DNA of 63,731 bases from an uncultured Lachnospiraceae bacterium (GCA_947565425.1 CANOFW010000018.1:1-63731), one strand, 5' to 3'. Shown: positions 34,020 to 43,533, counted from the stretch's first letter. Program-made: numbers and translations. Notes: a model not told the origin generated them from the sequence alone.

Positions 34020-34715
34020 ATGGGAGATTTTGGTTTTATGAAAAAAATGTCGGACGAGGATGCGTATCTGTTTAAACGGTGCATCCGTAAATTATTGGAT
34101 GCGACATTTATTGTGGCAGATAAAGAAGAACGATTGTATGATTTCATATCCTCCGAATCGAATCAATATGATATCAATACATATCTTGCCGCCATTGGTT
34201 ATAAAGTAGTCGTTGAGGAGCGTATGCGCGTCGCTATGTTACAGCAGAATGATGACGATATTGAAACGGTCGGGTTAAAGAGGATAAACCTGCTGCGCTT
34301 TGAGCCGAAACAGGTCAGGCTCTTGCTGGTGTTATGGCTGTTGTTTTTGGAGCGCATGGGATATGAAGACCCGGTTTATGTAACCATTGGCGATATCATA
34401 GACAAGTGTAAGATTTATAAGATTACCATGACGCCCGCTGATTTCAAGAAAAATTACCGCCTTTTTAAAAGATTCAGCCTGATTGATTACAGCGATGATA
34501 TCGCAACGGAAGATGGTAAAGTGAAATTGTACCCATCTTTGCAATTTTGCATGGATATCGGGCAGTTGAAACGGGTTATGGCAGAGTATGCTGTGGATGA
34601 CGGCGCGGGGGCGGATAAGGACAACATGGCGGATGATGAGGCAGACATGGATAATCTGGCGGATAATGAGGAAGAGCTGGAGGATATGGCAGAAAGCGAG
34701 GATGCATATGAGTAA
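34020..34715 (+). CDS. jetB: Wadjet component JetB (DUF4194, MukE-like)
   Basis: 231 residues. The body (1-185) is a tandem winged-helix protein like MukE, with LLRFEPKQVRLLLVLWLLFLE and FKKNYRLFKRFSLIDYSDDI as characteristic blocks. The last 40 residues are very acidic (repeated ADDEAD, DNLADNEEE, EDMAESED), unlike the rest. ATTAGGAGATGTT precedes the ATG. The stop lies inside the start of jetC. Confidence 0.88.
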   Translation: MGDFGFMKKMSDEDAYLFKRCIRKLLDATFIVADKEERLYDFISSESNQYDINTYLAAIGYKVVVEERMRVAMLQQNDDDIETVGLKRINLLRFEPKQVRLLLVLWLLFLERMGYEDPVYVTIGDIIDKCKIYKITMTPADFKKNYRLFKRFSLIDYSDDIATEDGKVKLYPSLQFCMDIGQLKRVMAEYAVDDGAGADKDNMADDEADMDNLADNEEELEDMAESEDAYE

Positions 34716-37700
34716 AACGGTTTTGCGCAGAATACAGTTGGTAAATTGGTATGGATTTTCCAATACAACGATTCCGGTGTCGGAAGCTCTTACTTTAATT
34801 TCCGGTGAAAATGAATGCGGAAAATCAACAATCTTAGACGCTATTAAGTATGCTTATACAGGGGACACGCAATTTAATAAAGCCACAAGCGGATATAATA
34901 CGGGGGTGGGAAAGCGTAACCTGGTGTCCTATACACGCTGTTTGGTGGATGCCAGCGCCGGGATTTACGCCAGGCCAGCGGAGAAAATACCGGTGGTCTA
35001 TACGCATATCGCCTTAGAATATTATGACGAGATTAATGAGAATCCGTTTATTTTGGGGGTAGTGATTGAAACGGCAGTTACCGATATTCGAGGCACACAT
35101 TGGTATGCGCTCGATAAAAAGTCATTGCAGGACATTTCTTTTGTATATGAAGAGGGGAAAGTGTGGAAGCCGTACGACGCCTCCGGGTTCCAGAAGAGAT
35201 ATGGCGTGTCGATGAAGAGTAAGAAAGAGGGCATCACACTTTTTATGCAGATGACGGGGCTCAAGCTGCCATATCAGGAAGTTTCCAAGTACCAGAGGAA
35301 ACTCAGGAACATCATGGCATACAATCCTGCCGCCAAAATCCAGGAATTTATTAAGGAATCCGTGTTAGAAGAACACAATGTAAATTTTGAAAAGTTAAAA
35401 GAGGCCAAGAAGAATATCGAACAGATTAACAGCAGCTTAGAGCAGATTAATCAGGAGCTGCAGGATTTGGATGCTATTTTGTCTGATTATGAGGAACATG
35501 ATAAAAAAAGCCTGCGTTTGAAAATAGACGACATAAAAGTGATTTACAATAATGTTGTGCAGTGTCAGAGGAGGGAACGCGAATCCCAGGAAATCGTTGA
35601 GAAAAATAACATTATTTGTGGACAGTTGGAGAAGGAAATTCATAGATTGTCACAGGAAATCGAGGAGTTAGAGGTTTATCTATCTGAAGCAAAAAGCGCG
35701 CTGCATGCGCTGGATGTTTCCAAGGCAATTCTGGCGTCCAAACAGTTGATAGACAAATATGAGGAACAATTAAAGAGCTTGAAAAAAGAGGCGCAAGCGT
35801 TAGAGATGTTCCAGAAACAGATGCAGGAAATTGTAACTATGCTACAGGAGTTAGAGATACCTCATACGGATTTCAGTCTGGTGGACAGGTTGACGTCAAA
35901 AGAGGTGGAGCTTGCAGAAAAGAAGCAGTTTGTAGGCGTGTTAAAAGAGCAAATCCGCTTGTGCCGTGACAAGTTGATTGCAGATAAGACGATGCTTGCC
36001 AGAACGTTATTGGAGATTCGGGAGAAGTGTTCGGAGCAGGCGGGGATTATCGAGAACTGCAACAAGAATAAACCGGATTACACATATGTGAGGGAACAGA
36101 TGGAATTGATTCGCGAGATTAATCGTGAGTTCCACAAAAGGGGAATCCAGGAGGAAGCGCGGATGGCGTTTGAATACGTCGTGGAATTAAAGGACGAAGG
36201 CTGGCGGGACGCGATAGAGGCATTTTTAGGAATCCATCGGTATGCGATTATTGTTTCGCCGGAAGCTTTTGCAGTAGCGAATGCGGTGATGGATGGGTCG
36301 CGGCATCGCTACGTGGAATTGGTAAATACCAGGCGGTTGATGGCGAGGGAGATGATGTGCGAAGAAGATTCCGTATTTCATTTCCTGTTTATCCAGAATG
36401 AGACGGCAGCTAATTATTTTAAATTCTGGCTTGGCCGGATTCATGCCGTGGACAAAGAGGATGTGCCCAAGTACGACAATGCCATGTCCAAAGAGGGCAA
36501 GTTAAGCCGTAACATGGCGGTGACTTATGTGAATACAAAGAAATTAAAGAGTTATTGCCTGGGTGGAAAGGCTGTAGAGTTGAATAGGCTGTCTGCACAA
36601 AAGAAATTGCAGCAGTTAGAAGAACGGGAGAAGGAAGTATTGTCCCAGCAAAGACAATTACAGCAGCAGTCAGATTGCCTGCAAAAAGGGCTGGACGATT
36701 TTCGGGAATTTAACTTAGACGCACACCGGGAAATTGCGCAGATAACAATAGAATGGAATGAGGAGAAAGGCCATTACCGGGAACTTTTGGAGGCGCAGAA
36801 AAATAATGCTGAGTTCATGGCTTTGAATGATCGTGTGACTGAGCTTGGCAGCCAACTGGATAAGAAAAAGTCGCAAAAAGGGAGAAACCTGGATAAGAAA
36901 GTGACCTTGACCGCGGAGACGGCCGCCAAAGAAAAGGAAATCAAAGAATGCAAGACGCGGGAAGAGGAGGCGCAGAAACGTTTGGAGGAAGCGCGCATAT
37001 CTGACCATTCTGCGGTAGAAACAGCGGTGCAAGAATACGATGGCTACCTGGCGGGAGAAAACAAAAACGGCGGGCTCATGCAGTATGAGAACAAGGCGAG
37101 AGTTGACCGTCGCGTCCGCGAATTGGAGGCGAATATCAATGGCAAGCAGCAGTCGTATAACAACCGCAAACAGGAAGTGGACAGGCTGCCCATTGGCTTA
37201 GAACATGAAGCCGCTTACCAGAAACGCAGAGGCAGGATTTGGATTGACGATCTTCAGGGCATCCAACAGAAGCTGAAAGAACAGACGGTTACATATGAGC
37301 GTATTTTTAAGCGGGAGTTTGTATTAAGCATCTATGAAACTGCGCAGACGGCGCGCAGCGACATTTCGGATATCAATAAAGAGCTGCGGAAATTGCAGTT
37401 TTCCACGCGCTATCAGTTTGAAGTCAAGTTGTTAAACGACAGCTCTGATTATGCCAAGATTCTGCGTTACGCCAAGTATTTGCAGGAGACAAATAATATG
37501 GCCGATGAAGGGCAGATGACATTTACAAGTTTTATGGGCTACGACAATGATGAAGTTGAATTAAGAGAAAAAGAAATTAAGGATATTATCAACAAAATTA
37601 TTGATAAAAATGATGTGGCGGAAATTAAGCGGTTTGCGGATTACCGTAATTATATGAGCTATGAGATTATCATCAACAATGATGAGGTCAAGGACGGAAA

Positions 37701-38034
37701 ACTGTCGAAGCAGGTGGGCTATAATTCCGGCGCTGGTACTCAGATTCCATACACGCTGATCCTTTCCGCGGCCTTGTCCATGTTATATAATGTGCGTGTT
37801 AATTCTGTGCGGCTGATTTTTATTGACGAGCCGTTTGAAAAGATGAGCGACCACAATATCAAGCTGATGTTGGAATTTTTCAAGAACCAGGATTTTCAGG
37901 TGATTTTCTGCGCGCCGCCCAATAAGCTGGAATCTATTGGCAGCGAATGCGGGGTGATTATCCCGGTTCTCAAATTGAGCAACGACAACATGCAGATCGG
38001 AAAGGTTAAATTCCATGAGCAGCAAAGATTATAA
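34708..38034 (+). CDS. jetC: Wadjet component JetC (SMC/MukB-like ATPase)
   Basis: 1108 residues. Walker A GENECGKST (33-41) at the N-terminus, long coiled coils (about 215-420 and 680-900) around a hinge region, then a signature-like SGAGTQIPYTLILSAALSML and Walker B RLIFIDEPFEKMS (near 1036-1048). This is the motor that extrudes plasmid DNA loops for cleavage by JetD. The ATG at 34708 has GAGG at a fitting distance and overlaps the jetB end; a further in-frame start upstream would only extend into jetB. The 3' end overlaps jetD by 20 bases. Confidence 0.93.
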   Translation: MSKTVLRRIQLVNWYGFSNTTIPVSEALTLISGENECGKSTILDAIKYAYTGDTQFNKATSGYNTGVGKRNLVSYTRCLVDASAGIYARPAEKIPVVYTHIALEYYDEINENPFILGVVIETAVTDIRGTHWYALDKKSLQDISFVYEEGKVWKPYDASGFQKRYGVSMKSKKEGITLFMQMTGLKLPYQEVSKYQRKLRNIMAYNPAAKIQEFIKESVLEEHNVNFEKLKEAKKNIEQINSSLEQINQELQDLDAILSDYEEHDKKSLRLKIDDIKVIYNNVVQCQRRERESQEIVEKNNIICGQLEKEIHRLSQEIEELEVYLSEAKSALHALDVSKAILASKQLIDKYEEQLKSLKKEAQALEMFQKQMQEIVTMLQELEIPHTDFSLVDRLTSKEVELAEKKQFVGVLKEQIRLCRDKLIADKTMLARTLLEIREKCSEQAGIIENCNKNKPDYTYVREQMELIREINREFHKRGIQEEARMAFEYVVELKDEGWRDAIEAFLGIHRYAIIVSPEAFAVANAVMDGSRHRYVELVNTRRLMAREMMCEEDSVFHFLFIQNETAANYFKFWLGRIHAVDKEDVPKYDNAMSKEGKLSRNMAVTYVNTKKLKSYCLGGKAVELNRLSAQKKLQQLEEREKEVLSQQRQLQQQSDCLQKGLDDFREFNLDAHREIAQITIEWNEEKGHYRELLEAQKNNAEFMALNDRVTELGSQLDKKKSQKGRNLDKKVTLTAETAAKEKEIKECKTREEEAQKRLEEARISDHSAVETAVQEYDGYLAGENKNGGLMQYENKARVDRRVRELEANINGKQQSYNNRKQEVDRLPIGLEHEAAYQKRRGRIWIDDLQGIQQKLKEQTVTYERIFKREFVLSIYETAQTARSDISDINKELRKLQFSTRYQFEVKLLNDSSDYAKILRYAKYLQETNNMADEGQMTFTSFMGYDNDEVELREKEIKDIINKIIDKNDVAEIKRFADYRNYMSYEIIINNDEVKDGKLSKQVGYNSGAGTQIPYTLILSAALSMLYNVRVNSVRLIFIDEPFEKMSDHNIKLMLEFFKNQDFQVIFCAPPNKLESIGSECGVIIPVLKLSNDNMQIGKVKFHEQQRL

Positions 38035-39235
38035 GAAGCCGGTTCTTGAGAAATTATTGAAAAAGTATCATAACCGCCTTGCGAGGAATATAAATACCGG
38101 CAGGCGGGTTATCTTAAAGCCGCAGGAAGTATATAAGAATTATACAGACAATAACGCGGATATCAGAGAGAAACAGAGCCTGGAGGAAGCGGTAAATGCA
38201 CTGAAAGAGTTAGGCTTGGTAGCGGTGGATTATTTGAAATTCAGCGCCGATGTGGAGAAAATTTATCTCTGCGAAGAGAATATGGATGTGGTGTATGGGT
38301 ATCTCAAAGAGCATTACGGTGTGGTGCCGCAAAGCATACTTTCTGAAAAAGTGAAGCGGCTCATACAGCAGTATCAATCTTCAGGGGCAGTGGTGCAGTA
38401 TTATATGGAGCATATAGGAATGCAGATAGAAGACCCAAGGCGGCAGATAGATTTGTCCAGAATTGAAGCGAATCTGCAAATGCTTGATTTTTTGGAGAAG
38501 AATGAGGAGGATTTGTATGTGCGCGAGTTGTCCATGCTTGTGTATGGCGATTCCAAATGGTTTGAGCAGAATAATTATGAGGAAATTTGTGCGATTATAA
38601 GAGGCGCGCGTTCCATGCCCAAAGAAGAAGCAGAGGAAAATGACGAGGTGCTGGCCATTTATCATGTCATCCCAGCGGAACAGGAAGTGATGATAAAAGG
38701 AGATTGGAGAATTGTCTGGGATCATTATGTACTTGAAACGGGAAAACTAAAAGGCGGTGTCGCCATATCCTCGGGTGATATCAAGGATATCCGGGAAATA
38801 ACAGTCCATGCGGCAAATTTGATGACAATCGAAAATAAGACGTCCTATCAGAGAAGCAATGATGCTGCCACGGCAATGATGTACCTTGGCGGTTTTGCCA
38901 GCCGCCCGCAAATTGATTTTTTGAGGAGGGTCATTGCGGACAATCCCACCATTCATTATTATCATTTTGGGGATATTGATGTCGGCGGATTTCTCATTCA
39001 CAGGCATTTATGCCGGGCAACGGGAGGAAATTTCAAGTTGTATTGTATGGGCGTTAAGCAACTTGCAGACGACAGGTTCGGCAAGTGTTTGAAACGCCTT
39101 ACGGATCATGACCTCAATCGGCTGCAAGGATTGGAGCAGGAAGAGCCGTATAAGGACGTTGTCGCCTATATGAGAGAGAAGCGCGTGAAATTGGAGCAGG
39201 AGATCGTGAGTTATTATTTTGAGGTACAAAGATGA
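38015..39235 (+). CDS. jetD: Wadjet component JetD (topoisomerase VI-like nuclease, DUF2220)
   Basis: 406 residues. N-terminal DNA-binding region (DUF3322 position) and a C-terminal Toprim-like domain: Glu in MTIENKTSYQ (about residue 272) and the DxD motif in HFGDIDVGGFL (about 317-327) are the metal-binding residues expected for the DNA-cleaving subunit of Wadjet. Begins inside jetC and its TGA overlaps the ATG of the following ATPase gene, so all are translated in series. Confidence 0.9.
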   Translation: MSSKDYKKPVLEKLLKKYHNRLARNINTGRRVILKPQEVYKNYTDNNADIREKQSLEEAVNALKELGLVAVDYLKFSADVEKIYLCEENMDVVYGYLKEHYGVVPQSILSEKVKRLIQQYQSSGAVVQYYMEHIGMQIEDPRRQIDLSRIEANLQMLDFLEKNEEDLYVRELSMLVYGDSKWFEQNNYEEICAIIRGARSMPKEEAEENDEVLAIYHVIPAEQEVMIKGDWRIVWDHYVLETGKLKGGVAISSGDIKDIREITVHAANLMTIENKTSYQRSNDAATAMMYLGGFASRPQIDFLRRVIADNPTIHYYHFGDIDVGGFLIHRHLCRATGGNFKLYCMGVKQLADDRFGKCLKRLTDHDLNRLQGLEQEEPYKDVVAYMREKRVKLEQEIVSYYFEVQR

Positions 39236-40050
39236 TTTATTTGAGCAGTTTTCTATTTTCAGATCAAACAGTCCGAGATCCCAACATTTATCCATACAAT
39301 GTATTTGCCTCAAAAGCGGAGAAAGTATTGTTATTCCGCCCGATTACGATTCTATATGGCAACAATGCGTCGGGCAAATCTACCATGCTTAATATTATTG
39401 CTAACAAGCTAAAGTTGGAAGGATTGGAGTATGCGACTAGCAATATGTTTGGAACGACGCCCTATTTCATGCAATTTATAAATGAATGCCAATATTCCCT
39501 GGGGGAAGATGAGGAAGGAACAACAATTGCTGTGCCTAAGGGGAGCCGTTATATCAAAAGCGAGGATATTCTGTATGAGATTAAGAAAATTCAGCAAGAG
39601 CAGATTTTGCAAGATGGGTATATTTACGAACATATCCGCAGGGGAATGCCCAAAGAACAGAGAGAACATTTGAAGGATTCTTATAAGATGAAAAGGGATA
39701 TGGAATGTCTGGTATTTGCGCAGGAGAAATATTCAAATGGTGAAACTACATTGCAGATGTTAGAAGATTATCTTGAGCCAGATGCACTTTATTTATTAGA
39801 CGAACCGGAGGTTTCCCTTTCGCCGGCAAATCAGGTGGCGCTGGCGGAAGAGCTCAATAAAATGACAAGATTTCTGGGATGCCAGTTTATTATCGCCACC
39901 CATTCGCCATTCATGCTGGGGACGCTCAATGCCAAGATTTATGATTTGGACTCTGGGGAATTGGAAGAGAGGAAATGGACGGAACTTGCGAATGTGCGCT
40001 ATTTTTATGAATTTTTCAGAAAACATAAAGAAGAATTTGAGGAGGAATAA
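39232..40050 (+). CDS. ABC-type ATPase coupled to the Wadjet operon
   Basis: 272 residues. Walker A GNNASGKST (43-51), an inserted helical segment (about 90-160), then ALYLLDEPEVSLSP (Walker B and D loop, near 186-199) and FIIATHSPFML (switch His). It belongs to the AAA_21/predicted-ATPase group related to RecF-like and OLD-like proteins. Its ATG overlaps the jetD stop by four bases (ATGA), which fixes it as a fifth member of the jet operon in this genome. JetABCD is described as complete without such a gene, so the role is unknown; it may regulate, sense DNA ends or act as separate effector. Confidence 0.88.
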   Translation: MIYLSSFLFSDQTVRDPNIYPYNVFASKAEKVLLFRPITILYGNNASGKSTMLNIIANKLKLEGLEYATSNMFGTTPYFMQFINECQYSLGEDEEGTTIAVPKGSRYIKSEDILYEIKKIQQEQILQDGYIYEHIRRGMPKEQREHLKDSYKMKRDMECLVFAQEKYSNGETTLQMLEDYLEPDALYLLDEPEVSLSPANQVALAEELNKMTRFLGCQFIIATHSPFMLGTLNAKIYDLDSGELEERKWTELANVRYFYEFFRKHKEEFEEE

Positions 40051-40051
40051 A

Positions 40052-40717
40052 ATGCCCGATATTTTAATTCGTAATGAAACAGAGAATGATTTTAACGAGG
40101 TGGAAGAATTGACGCGAAAAGCATTTTGGAATGTCTATATTCCAGGGTGTGTGGAGCATTATCTGGCACATATTCTACGTGGACATGAAGATTTTATCCC
40201 AGAGCTTGATTTTGTGGCAGAGACGGAGGATGGAAAGATTGTGGGCAATCTCATGTACACAAAAGCCTGGCTTACAGATGAAAACGGCGAGGAGAGAACG
40301 GTTTTAACTTTTGGACCAATCAGCGTTCATCCAGATTATCAGCGAATGGGAATTAGCAGGAAGTTGTTGGAGCATAGTTTTGAGAGGGCGTCCGCTTTAG
40401 GATATGAGTCAATTGTCATTATGGGGAATCCTGGAAATTATGTGGGAAGAGGATTTAAAAGCTGCCACAAATATCATGTCTGCATGGAAGATAACAGTTA
40501 TCCGGCGGCAATGCTTGTCAAGGAATTGGTGAAAGGGACGTTTGCAGACGGCAGAAAGTGGATTTATCATGGAAGTTCGGCTTATGAGTTTGACAATGTT
40601 GATGCGGAAGCATTTGACAAGCAGTTTCCACCGATGGAAAAAGAAGTTCGTCCCAGTCAGGAGGAATTCTATATTTATAGCCATTCGTTCATCAAGGAGT
40701 GGACAATGGTCTATTAA
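40052..40717 (+). CDS. GNAT-family N-acetyltransferase
   Basis: 221 residues. GNAT core with FGPISVHPDYQRMGISRKLLEHSF (acetyl-CoA loop, about residues 89-112) and GFKSCHKYHVCM near the middle. The C-terminal third matches the YhbS-like group. The ribosome binding site GAGGAGGAATAAA overlaps the end of the ATPase gene, with one base between stop and ATG, so it could be read from the same transcript. Whether it belongs to the defence function is uncertain; GNAT genes are common as independent passengers. Confidence 0.87.
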   Translation: MPDILIRNETENDFNEVEELTRKAFWNVYIPGCVEHYLAHILRGHEDFIPELDFVAETEDGKIVGNLMYTKAWLTDENGEERTVLTFGPISVHPDYQRMGISRKLLEHSFERASALGYESIVIMGNPGNYVGRGFKSCHKYHVCMEDNSYPAAMLVKELVKGTFADGRKWIYHGSSAYEFDNVDAEAFDKQFPPMEKEVRPSQEEFYIYSHSFIKEWTMVY

Positions 40718-40893
40718 GAGTTGATCTGCCTGTGGGACAGGTTGCTTATACATTGAATGATTTGCTTTACGGACGGATGCTTTGCTGGGCAATGAGCGGC
40801 GGAGCGTATAGCTTTGAGGAACGTACGAAGGAGTTTTGCCAAACATATTTAGATACTTTATTAAAACCTTATTTGGTTGGAAAGGATGCGTGA
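40699..40893 (+). pseudogene. C-terminal fragment of a TetR-type regulator
   Basis: The stretch GQVAYTLNDLLYGRMLCWAM, then SFEERTKEFCQTYLDTLLKPYL is like the C-terminal end of TetR-family regulators. No DNA-binding domain precedes it; the upstream part is the GNAT gene. Remnant of a deletion. Confidence 0.6.
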
Positions 40894-40898
40894 ATATT

Positions 40899-41010
40899 AT
40901 GACAACGATTGAGACAGTAAAATGAAACGATGGTGTGGAAATTCCGGTCTATGGATTTGGCACATATCAGATTCCGGCTGATGGCAGCACTTATCGAGCG
41001 GTCAGAGGGA
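40899..41010 (+). pseudogene. N-terminal remnant of an aldo/keto reductase
   Basis: Reading from ATG 40899 gives MTTIETVK, a TGA, then NDGVEIPVYGFGTYQIPADG, which is the N-terminus of aldo/keto reductases (usually LNNGVEIPVLGFGTYQI). The frame stops again within about 15 codons. The remaining bases up to 41275 show no gene apart from a short hairpin GAGAA-N8-TTCTC near 41210. Confidence 0.6.
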
Positions 41011-41275
41011 AGATATTTTGAATTTCAATGCTAAGTATCAAGTTTCCGATTTGGGATTGAAAGTTATCGAACCAATGGTATCTATGGGATAGTGAAGTGG
41101 TTTGGGCTATCACAGAAATCTGGATGAAATGTAAAGGAGTGATTTTCCAGAATTGTATTCTCAACCATCAGTTGAAAAATGCATGTAAAATACAAATAGA
41201 CGGTTATTGAGAACAGATTTATTCTCTGCTAAGATAAAGACAAAGTTGCATAAGTCATTTATAGCGGAGGTGGAT

Positions 41276-42538
41276 ATGTTAGATAATCTGAAAATGGGGA
41301 GATTTATTTGCGAGCAGCGCAGACGCAGGTCTATGACTCAGCAGCAGTTAGCAGACGAATTGGGCATAACGTTTCAGGCAGTTTCTAAATGGGAAAATGG
41401 GATCGTATTTCCCAATATTGAAATTTTGCCGGAATTGTCGCGAATCTTGCAGGTAACGGTGGATGATTTGCTGAGAGCAGATATCAGTGATAAAGAATCG
41501 CTTTCTTACGGCAAGGCAGGAGTGGACATCGCCTATTCCGATGCATTGAAAAAGGATATGGCAAAATTGCTGGTAAGTGAGGATGCGCGCGTTCTCAACG
41601 GTGTGGGGCCTTTTGCCTCTCTGTATGATATAGAGTTTGAGGAGATGAAGAAACCTATCTTAATATTGAAATCGGAGGAGCCAGGCTCGAAGCAGAAGTT
41701 AGCGATGGAATACGGCTATACAGAATCTATCTGTCATGACATGGTGAATCATCTGGTAAATGATATCATTGTTATGGGCGCAAAGCCGCTGGCAGTGCTC
41801 GATACGATTGTGTGTGGGAAGGCGGAAAAAGATACGATTAACACTTTTGTCAAGGGGATTGCTGCTGCTTGCCGTGAAAATGATTGTTCTCTAGTCGGAG
41901 GCGAGACTTCCATACAGCCCCAGGTCGTGCAGGAAGGAACTTATATACTTACATCTACGATTGTGGGTATTGCGGATAAATCTCATGTGATTGACGGTTC
42001 AGGCGTTGAAGAAGATGATATTGTCTTGGCAATTGCCTCGAACGGCCTGCATACCAATGGTTATTCATTGGTAAGGTTATTGATGGACAGATACCCGGAA
42101 ATTAAGCTGGAGAGAATTGAGGGACTGACGTTTGTGGAACAGATTATGAAGCCGCATCTTCCCTATTATAAATGTCTGCGGGAATTTTTCGGTAAGGATA
42201 TCTATCATGGACTTGCCCATATCACGGGCGGCGGTATCGAGGGAAACTTGTGCCGGATTATACCGGATGGCCTTTGTGCTTCGATTGATTTGTCCTGCAT
42301 TGAAATCCTGCCGGTATTTCAGTTTATTCAGGAAAAAGGCAATATCAGCGACCGTGAAATGTTGGCAACGTTTAACTGCGGCGTGGGTATGTGCGTGGTT
42401 GTGTCGCCCCAATATGCAAAGCGGGTGCAGGCGCATATCGGGCGTTTTTATCCTTGCTATCCAATCGGCAAAATTAAGCGGGGAGAGCGGAAAGTACTTT
42501 TCCACAATGATTGGGGTGTCAAAAGCGCCTTTTTATAG
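41276..42538 (+). CDS. XRE helix-turn-helix fused to a PurM-like domain
   Basis: 420 residues. Residues 8-65 are an XRE DNA-binding domain (MGRFICEQRRRRSMTQQQLA, ITFQAVSKWENGIVFPNI). From about residue 77 to the end runs a PurM (AIR synthetase) domain: GKAGVDIAYSDALKKDM, LVGGETSIQP, ASNGLHTNGYSLVR, HITGGGIEGNLCRIIPDG, FNCGVGMCVVV. The glycine loop GTDGVGTK of true PurM is LKSEEPGSK here, so catalysis may be lost or changed. GGAGGTGGAT precedes ATG 41276. It is the second PurM homologue in the window. I infer a regulator sensing a purine intermediate or nucleotide; a fused enzyme is the alternative. Confidence 0.85.
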   Translation: MLDNLKMGRFICEQRRRRSMTQQQLADELGITFQAVSKWENGIVFPNIEILPELSRILQVTVDDLLRADISDKESLSYGKAGVDIAYSDALKKDMAKLLVSEDARVLNGVGPFASLYDIEFEEMKKPILILKSEEPGSKQKLAMEYGYTESICHDMVNHLVNDIIVMGAKPLAVLDTIVCGKAEKDTINTFVKGIAAACRENDCSLVGGETSIQPQVVQEGTYILTSTIVGIADKSHVIDGSGVEEDDIVLAIASNGLHTNGYSLVRLLMDRYPEIKLERIEGLTFVEQIMKPHLPYYKCLREFFGKDIYHGLAHITGGGIEGNLCRIIPDGLCASIDLSCIEILPVFQFIQEKGNISDREMLATFNCGVGMCVVVSPQYAKRVQAHIGRFYPCYPIGKIKRGERKVLFHNDWGVKSAFL

Positions 42539-42581
42539 AATTTAACAAATTTTCATTTTGAAGGTTCATTTTAAAATATAG

Positions 42582-42620
42582 AGCTAAGCCATAAAACTTA
42601 TGGTTTAGTTCTTTTTTTTG
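42582..42620 (+). terminator. Terminator after the HTH-PurM gene
   Basis: AGCTAAGCCATAA pairs with TTATGGTTTAGTT around AAC, followed by CTTTTTTTT. Confidence 0.85.
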
Positions 42621-42807
42621 GTTACATGAACTTATAGCTAAATTCATCTGGAAAATTCTAATTAGTTGATGTTTTTTCTGAAATGTGCATATTGCATAAA
42701 AAACCCCCGATAAATCAAAAGTTTGACACCTAGTTCAACAAAACAATCTTATGTATAATGCAGGAAAGAAATAAAAAATATCTAAAAAAACACAAAAAAA
42801 GGGAAAG

Positions 42808-43491
42808 ATGGTGAAAAAGATGAATGAAACGATTGTTCTGTTGGAACATATCTCCAAAAGCTTTCCTGGCGTCAAAGCTCTGGATAATGTTCATTTTGAA
42901 CTCCGTTCTGGGGAAGTGATGGCGCTGTTAGGAGAAAACGGAGCTGGGAAAAGCACCCTGATGAAAATTCTAAGCGGCGTTTATACCAGGGATGAAGGGA
43001 GTATGCAGATTTTTGGTAAGGAATGCGGAAACTTGACGCCTAAGCAGGCGCAGGAAATGGGAGTCGCAATCATACATCAGGAATTGAATATGTGCCGACA
43101 TCTATCCATTGCAGAAAACATGTTTCTGGGAAGAGAAAAGCGGAAAGGGATCGTTCTTTCCGATCAGGAAATGGAGAAGGAAGCAAAGGCTGTCCTGAAT
43201 GAATTGAAGATTGATTTGGATCCCAAGCAGGTGGTAGGCGATCTTCCGGTATCCAAGCAGCAAATGGTAGAAATTGCCAAGGCCCTTTCCTTTCAGGCGA
43301 AGATTTTGATTATGGATGAGCCGACTTCCGCTTTGACAGCAAAAGAAATTGACGATTTGTTCCGAATTATCAAAGAGCTAAAGGCGAAGGGATGTGGAAT
43401 CGTTTATATTTCTCATGGGAAGAATTTCATAGAATATAACAGGGAGGATTTTGAGGGATTGCCGGACAGTGTGCCATGGAAGTCACTATAA
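42808..43491 (+). pseudogene. Truncated sugar ABC transporter ATPase (RbsA/MglA type)
   Basis: 227 residues against about 500 in the family. The first ATPase half is intact up to the switch His: GENGAGKST (42-50), IIHQELNMCRHLSIAENMFL, a signature region LPVSKQQMVEIAKAL and LIMDEPTSALT. Directly behind YISH (203) the sequence changes to an unrelated 24-residue tail (GKNFIEYNREDFEGLPDSVP...). The second ATPase half, the permease and the binding protein are missing. An internal deletion that joined two genes is the simplest reading. A protein could still be made (ribosome binding site AAAGGGAAAGATG) but would not form a normal transporter. Confidence 0.8.
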
Positions 43492-43533
43492 CAATTGTTA
43501 CAGAAATCAATTCAAAGAGAAAAGGAGAAGAAA

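Noticed and set aside
40052-40717. GNAT gene as a sixth Wadjet component
   Set aside because: Only adjacency supports it; it has its own ribosome binding site, does not overlap the ATPase gene, and GNAT genes are frequent passengers.
41276-42538. SelD or HypE identity for the C-terminal domain of the HTH fusion
   Set aside because: No SelD Cys/Sec region and no HypE C-terminal Cys; block order and spacing follow PurM, as seen by comparison with the purM gene at 1385.
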